A stretch of DNA of 64,000 nucleotides, taken from Flavobacterium cupriresistens. GTDB lineage: Bacteria; Bacteroidota; Bacteroidia; Flavobacteriales; Flavobacteriaceae. The translations under genes and the position numbers were made by a program. The stretch covers positions 2,542,001-2,606,000 of the forward strand of contig NZ_CP087134.1 in the NCBI RefSeq assembly GCF_020911925.1, written 5' to 3'. Positions 60,299-64,000 of the stretch are shown piece by piece (the stretch's first letter is position 1; each line of letters begins with the position of its first letter). The notes beneath the pieces are model-generated. The model saw only the letters and a program-made list of their open reading frames with translations. It searched no databases and had not been told where the DNA came from.

Positions 60299-63295
60299 TT
60301 ATTGTTCTAAAGTGTCACAGTGATACTCTATCTTCTCTTTTTTAGTAGGTTTCTGTGTATTTGCTCCTTTGTTTTTTTCTTGTAACATCTGACCGATCAG
60401 GATGTTTCTTTCTTTAGTGATTGCAAGTTGTTTGTCGGCATCTTTTTCAATATCAAAATAAACAACTCCTTCGATAATTGTTTTTTCTGCTTTAGCATAA
60501 ATAGATAAAGGATTATCGCTCCACAAAACCACATCGGCATCTTTACCAACTTTAAGACTTCCTACTTTATCATCGATATGCAATAATTTTGCTGGATTAA
60601 GAGTGACAAATTTCCAAGCATCTTCTTCAGAAATATTCCCGTATTTTACTGCTTTTGCTGCTTCCTGATTTAATCTTCGGGACATTTCGGCATCATCAGA
60701 ATTATAAGCAACTACGACACCTTGGTTGTGCATGATTGGACCATTGAATGGAATGGCATCATTAACCTCAAACTTGTAAGCCCACCAGTCTGAAAACGTC
60801 GAAGCTCCAACGCCATGTTCTTTCATTTTATCAGATACTTTATAGCCTTCAAGAATATGAGTGAACGTGTTGACACGGAAGTTGAATTTCTCCGCAACAT
60901 TCATCAACATCAAAATTTCCGATTCAACATAAGAGTGGCAAGTAATAAAACGGTCTTTATTAATGATTTCGGCTAAAGTCTGTAATTCAAGATCAACTCT
61001 TGGTGCTTTTCCTTTTTTAGAACCGGAATTAAAAGTCTTCCAGCTTTCGTCATATTCTTTGGCACGTTGAAAGTAATCAGTGAAAACCTGTTCAACTCCC
61101 ATTCTGGTTTGTGGGAAACGAGTAGGGTTCTGAATGCCCCAATTAGCTTGTTTTACGTTTTCTCCTAAAGCAAATTTGATAAATTTAGGCTGATTTTTAT
61201 ACAGCATTTCTTCTGGTGAAGAACCCCATTTCCATTTTACAATAGCAGAACGTCCTCCAATTGGATTTGCAGATCCGTGTAATAATTGTGAAATCGTAAC
61301 TCCTCCGGCTAAATCTCTATAGATATTAATGTCTTCCGAATTTACAACATCCTGAATCGTAACTTCTGCAGTCGAATTGTGTCCGCTTTCGTTTACCCCT
61401 TTTGAAATCGCGATATGCGAATGCTCGTCAATAATACCACTGGTGATATGTTTTCCTTTGGCATCGATACTAACAGCGGATGCATCAGAAAGATTTTTAC
61501 CAACGGCAGCAATTTTTCCGTTTTTGATTAAGACATCGGTCTCCGTTAAAATTCCTTCTTTTTCATTCGTCCAAACCGTAGCGTTTTTGAAAAGCAGGGT
61601 TTGAGCTGTTAACTTTTTTGAGTCACCAAAAGCAACGTTAGGGTAGGTGGTCGGAATAATTACATTTGGTTTTTCTACTTTGGAAGAGTCTTTTACAGCT
61701 GTAAAAGGACTCGTTCTTTTTGCGTTCCAAATCAATTCATTTCCGTTTGAAAGGACTGCTTTTCCGGATAGATTTTCCGGGTTTTCTACAAATCCGGTTA
61801 AACGGGTGTAGTTAGATTTCGTTGTATCACTTGGTTTAAGGACAAGAGAAATCCAATTTTTAGAAACGTTTAAAGTGCTGTTTACTTTGGCAGCAGCAGC
61901 TGTAGTAACTTCAGATTTTGGAGTCGTTTCAGTTCCTGCAATTTTCCATTTGTAGGTATCGTTTCCAATGGTTAAATCGTAGTTGCCACGAATATCTTTT
62001 GCATTGATGTCATTAACGATGTATTTAGTTCCCTGAACCCAGTTTTCATACAAAATTGTTTTTTCATCAAAAATTTCACCTGATGTAATTACAAAATTGG
62101 CATAAGCACCTGTTTTTAAACTTCCAATTTCATTGCTTTTTCCTAGAATAGCAGCAGGAATTGTCGTTAATGATTCTAAAGCTTTTGTTTTATCAAAGCC
62201 CAATTTTATGGCTTTTAATAAATTAGTTTTAAAGTCTTCCGTTTTCTTTAGTTTGTCTGTTGTCAAAGCAAAAACGACTCCATTGTCTGAAAGGACTTTA
62301 AGGTTGGTCGGTGCCTGATTCCAAAAACGCATGTCTGTTAATTCTACCTGATTCGATAAATAAGGGTTAGAAACATCATAAGCTTCCGGGAAACTAATTG
62401 GAATAATAAATTTAGCATTAGTGTTTTTGATTTCCTGAATTCTTTCAAATTCATTTCCGCTTCCTTTCAAAACGTAGTTCAATCCGAATTCTTTTGCAAT
62501 TTTAGACGCTCTCAAGCTGTTTAGTTTGTCTTCTGCAGCAAATATTTGAATTAGTTTTTCGTTAGCAGCCAATGCTTCTAAGGATAAATCTTTGGTTTCT
62601 GAATTTCCTTTTTTGTACCAATCCAAATCTAAATACATCTGACGCAACAAGGCCATCGAACCCATTAAAGAACTAGGGTAGGCTTGGTTGGTCACGTTAC
62701 TTTTGGTAAAAGCAAAGTGATTGGTAATTTTCTCTGCTATAATTTGTTTACTGTTTTCAGTATTGTTCAAAGCAACTAATATTCCGGTTCCCTGTGCGAT
62801 TCCATCAGGTATATGGGTACCAACAACTCCAAAACCGGCTTTTAATAATTCCTCTGCTTTTGCAGTATCGTATTTAAACGTTTCGGAACCGTTTAATTCA
62901 GAGCGAACACTTTCATTCCAGTAGTAGCCGACTCTTTTGGTATCATATAACGGGCTACGGTCGCCTCCCGAGCTTAGATTTCTTTTTGGTTTTTCAATTC
63001 CAAAACTGGTATAAATATCAATAAAGGAAGGGTAGATGGTTTTACCTTCAAGATTAACAACGATGCTGTTTTTAGGAATCGAAACAGCATTACCTACCGC
63101 AACGACTTTACCGTCCTGAACAAGTAAAGTTCCTTTTTCGATTTTTTGAGTTGGGGTAACATAAATGGTAGCATTAGTAAAAACCGTGTAGTTTTTATTT
63201 TTGTTTTGTACACTTTCGTTAACGGGGAAATAGCTTTGTGCCTGTGTTTTTGTTAAAAAAACAGTCAAAAAGAACAGTAGTAAGGTTTTTTTCAT
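60299..63295 (-). CDS. Double-domain amidohydrolase, N-terminal half degenerate
   Basis: A 998-residue exported protein (signal LLLFFLTVFLTKTQAQ) made of two amidohydrolase modules. The N-terminal module (about 30-430) has the framework (GKTIYPSFIDI) but reads PSFIDIYTSFG, without HxH. The C-terminal module (about 565-970) is canonical: SGIIDEHSHIA gives HxH near residue 624, CHSYVESEIL and FTHILEGYKV supply later His, and AYNSDDAEMSRRLNQEA the final Asp. It ends VGSLKVGKDADVVLWSDNPL. Such proteins act on cyclic or peptide-like amides in the periplasm; the substrate is unknown. Upstream lies an S41 peptidase-like gene on the same strand. Confidence 0.87.
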   Translation of the reverse strand: MKKTLLLFFLTVFLTKTQAQSYFPVNESVQNKNKNYTVFTNATIYVTPTQKIEKGTLLVQDGKVVAVGNAVSIPKNSIVVNLEGKTIYPSFIDIYTSFGIEKPKRNLSSGGDRSPLYDTKRVGYYWNESVRSELNGSETFKYDTAKAEELLKAGFGVVGTHIPDGIAQGTGILVALNNTENSKQIIAEKITNHFAFTKSNVTNQAYPSSLMGSMALLRQMYLDLDWYKKGNSETKDLSLEALAANEKLIQIFAAEDKLNSLRASKIAKEFGLNYVLKGSGNEFERIQEIKNTNAKFIIPISFPEAYDVSNPYLSNQVELTDMRFWNQAPTNLKVLSDNGVVFALTTDKLKKTEDFKTNLLKAIKLGFDKTKALESLTTIPAAILGKSNEIGSLKTGAYANFVITSGEIFDEKTILYENWVQGTKYIVNDINAKDIRGNYDLTIGNDTYKWKIAGTETTPKSEVTTAAAAKVNSTLNVSKNWISLVLKPSDTTKSNYTRLTGFVENPENLSGKAVLSNGNELIWNAKRTSPFTAVKDSSKVEKPNVIIPTTYPNVAFGDSKKLTAQTLLFKNATVWTNEKEGILTETDVLIKNGKIAAVGKNLSDASAVSIDAKGKHITSGIIDEHSHIAISKGVNESGHNSTAEVTIQDVVNSEDINIYRDLAGGVTISQLLHGSANPIGGRSAIVKWKWGSSPEEMLYKNQPKFIKFALGENVKQANWGIQNPTRFPQTRMGVEQVFTDYFQRAKEYDESWKTFNSGSKKGKAPRVDLELQTLAEIINKDRFITCHSYVESEILMLMNVAEKFNFRVNTFTHILEGYKVSDKMKEHGVGASTFSDWWAYKFEVNDAIPFNGPIMHNQGVVVAYNSDDAEMSRRLNQEAAKAVKYGNISEEDAWKFVTLNPAKLLHIDDKVGSLKVGKDADVVLWSDNPLSIYAKAEKTIIEGVVYFDIEKDADKQLAITKERNILIGQMLQEKNKGANTQKPTKKEKIEYHCDTLEQ

Positions 63296-63463
63296 GGATA
63301 ATTAGTATAATTTTTAATAAAAATAACAAATATTAATATTTGAACAAGTTTTAAATTAAAAATTATACTAATTATGGCATTACAAGCTACTGAGCGAGGT
63401 ACTGGCTTTTTTGGCTTGTCATTTTAGAATGTTTTTGGACTGGTTCATTCTAAGTTTTGTTTT

Positions 63464-64000
63464 TTATTTTAAAATGCTTTCATAGCGGTTTTTTAATCCT
63501 TCCAGATAAGGCGCTTTGATTTCTGTTGCAACTTCTACTGCTTTTTTTAAGACAGCTGTTGCGTCGCCTTTTTTTCCGTTTTGCTCCAAAAGATCTCCGT
63601 ATTTTAAAAAGGCAATAGGAGATTTTGGATGTAGTTCGGCATTGCTTTTTAAAATGGACTCTGCAATATATGGTTTTGTTTTGGTGTAGTCAGCTGATAA
63701 AACATCGATGTCACCCTCATTAAATAAATCAGATTCGGTCATTTTTTTTATCACCTGGAATAGTTGCTGATCCATTTTAGCCAAATCACCTTCGTTGAGT
63801 GGTTTTGTTTGTTGGTCAATAGAGGTCTGTAGTTGCTGATACAGTTTTTTCGATTCCGCTGCGTTTTTGGTTCTGTAGTTTTCGGCAGCTTTAGTGGCTA
63901 ATTCTAAAGTTTTATCGTAGGCCATGTCTTTGGTTGTTTTGTATTCCGGGATTACACCAATTCCTTCCCAGTTTGTTTTTGTAACGGGATTAATACCAGT
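63464..64000 (-). CDS. S41-family peptidase-like protein, C-terminal end (partial)
   Basis: The frame is open from the right edge of the window to the stop at 63464. The first visible residues read TGINPVTKTNWEGIGVIPEYKTTKDMAYDKTLELA, which matches the end of the catalytic domain of S41 (C-terminal processing/tail-specific) peptidases, where NPVTKTNWEGTGVIPD is characteristic. The rest (about 145 residues) is a TPR-like helical tail (YLEGLKNRYESILK at the end). The catalytic Ser/Lys lie upstream, outside the window. An internal ATG at 63925 is not the gene start. It precedes the amidohydrolase pair on the same strand with a 168-bp gap. Confidence 0.82.
   Translation of the reverse strand, partial: TGINPVTKTNWEGIGVIPEYKTTKDMAYDKTLELATKAAENYRTKNAAESKKLYQQLQTSIDQQTKPLNEGDLAKMDQQLFQVIKKMTESDLFNEGDIDVLSADYTKTKPYIAESILKSNAELHPKSPIAFLKYGDLLEQNGKKGDATAVLKKAVEVATEIKAPYLEGLKNRYESILK

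Overview
The window looks like chromosome from a Flavobacterium-type bacterium (Bacteroidota, Flavobacteriaceae). The reasons are AT-rich DNA, SusC/SusD outer-membrane genes, Bacteroidetes-type conjugation genes (TraK to TraN), -7 promoter elements of the form TAnnTTTG, few recognisable Shine-Dalgarno sequences, and interspersed non-coding repeats typical of flavobacteria. All product calls come from reading protein sequence by eye; no database search was run.

Region 1 (1-7.5 kb) is one end of an integrative conjugative element. The end of traK, then a traL-like gene, traM and traN run toward two tandem paralogous proteins, three small putative regulators, a convergent tyrosine recombinase and finally a tRNA-Ser(UGA) gene whose 3' end faces the element. 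The other end lies to the left, outside the window. Region 2 (7.6-16.8 kb) is mostly housekeeping on the minus strand: thioesterase, a RibB whose GTP cyclohydrolase half has lost its catalytic residues, LptF/G, LolA, FtsK, DgkA and Tpx. A 91-bp tandem repeat follows, then a peroxiredoxin-thioredoxin-small protein operon.

Region 3 (16.8-37.5 kb) is a peptidoglycan amino-sugar recycling and utilisation locus. SusC/SusD, a sodium:solute symporter, MurQ, AnmK, a NagX-like membrane protein, two tandem GHL10-type hydrolases, an AmpG-like permease and a cytoplasmic GH3 (NagZ-like) all lie on the minus strand. A divergent DeoR-family regulator and a large FAD/Fe-S D-lactate dehydrogenase-like gene follow on the plus strand. 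The likely route is uptake of muropeptides or MurNAc, release by GH3, phosphorylation of anhydroMurNAc by AnmK, cleavage by MurQ to GlcNAc-6-P plus D-lactate, and oxidation of D-lactate by the FAD enzyme. The susC and dehydrogenase upstream regions share two sequence words and an inverted repeat, suggesting co-regulation by the DeoR protein.

Region 4 (37.5-53.7 kb) holds an APC permease, a PLP lyase with a divergent Lrp regulator, an orphan small protein, LpdA, a decayed lipocalin gene, DoxX and DUF4349 proteins, PabB, TilS-DsbD and Amt. These are separated by three arrays of a flavobacterial interspersed repeat. Region 5 (53.7-58.9 kb) is an islet with a YhcG-like PDDEXK nuclease beside a protein fusing a TOTE-type archaeo-eukaryotic primase to an SF2 helicase. 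It is a candidate defence or conflict system and the best lead in the window. Region 6 (58.9-64 kb) has two amidohydrolase-family exported proteins with degenerate domains and the C-terminal end of an S41 peptidase-like protein.
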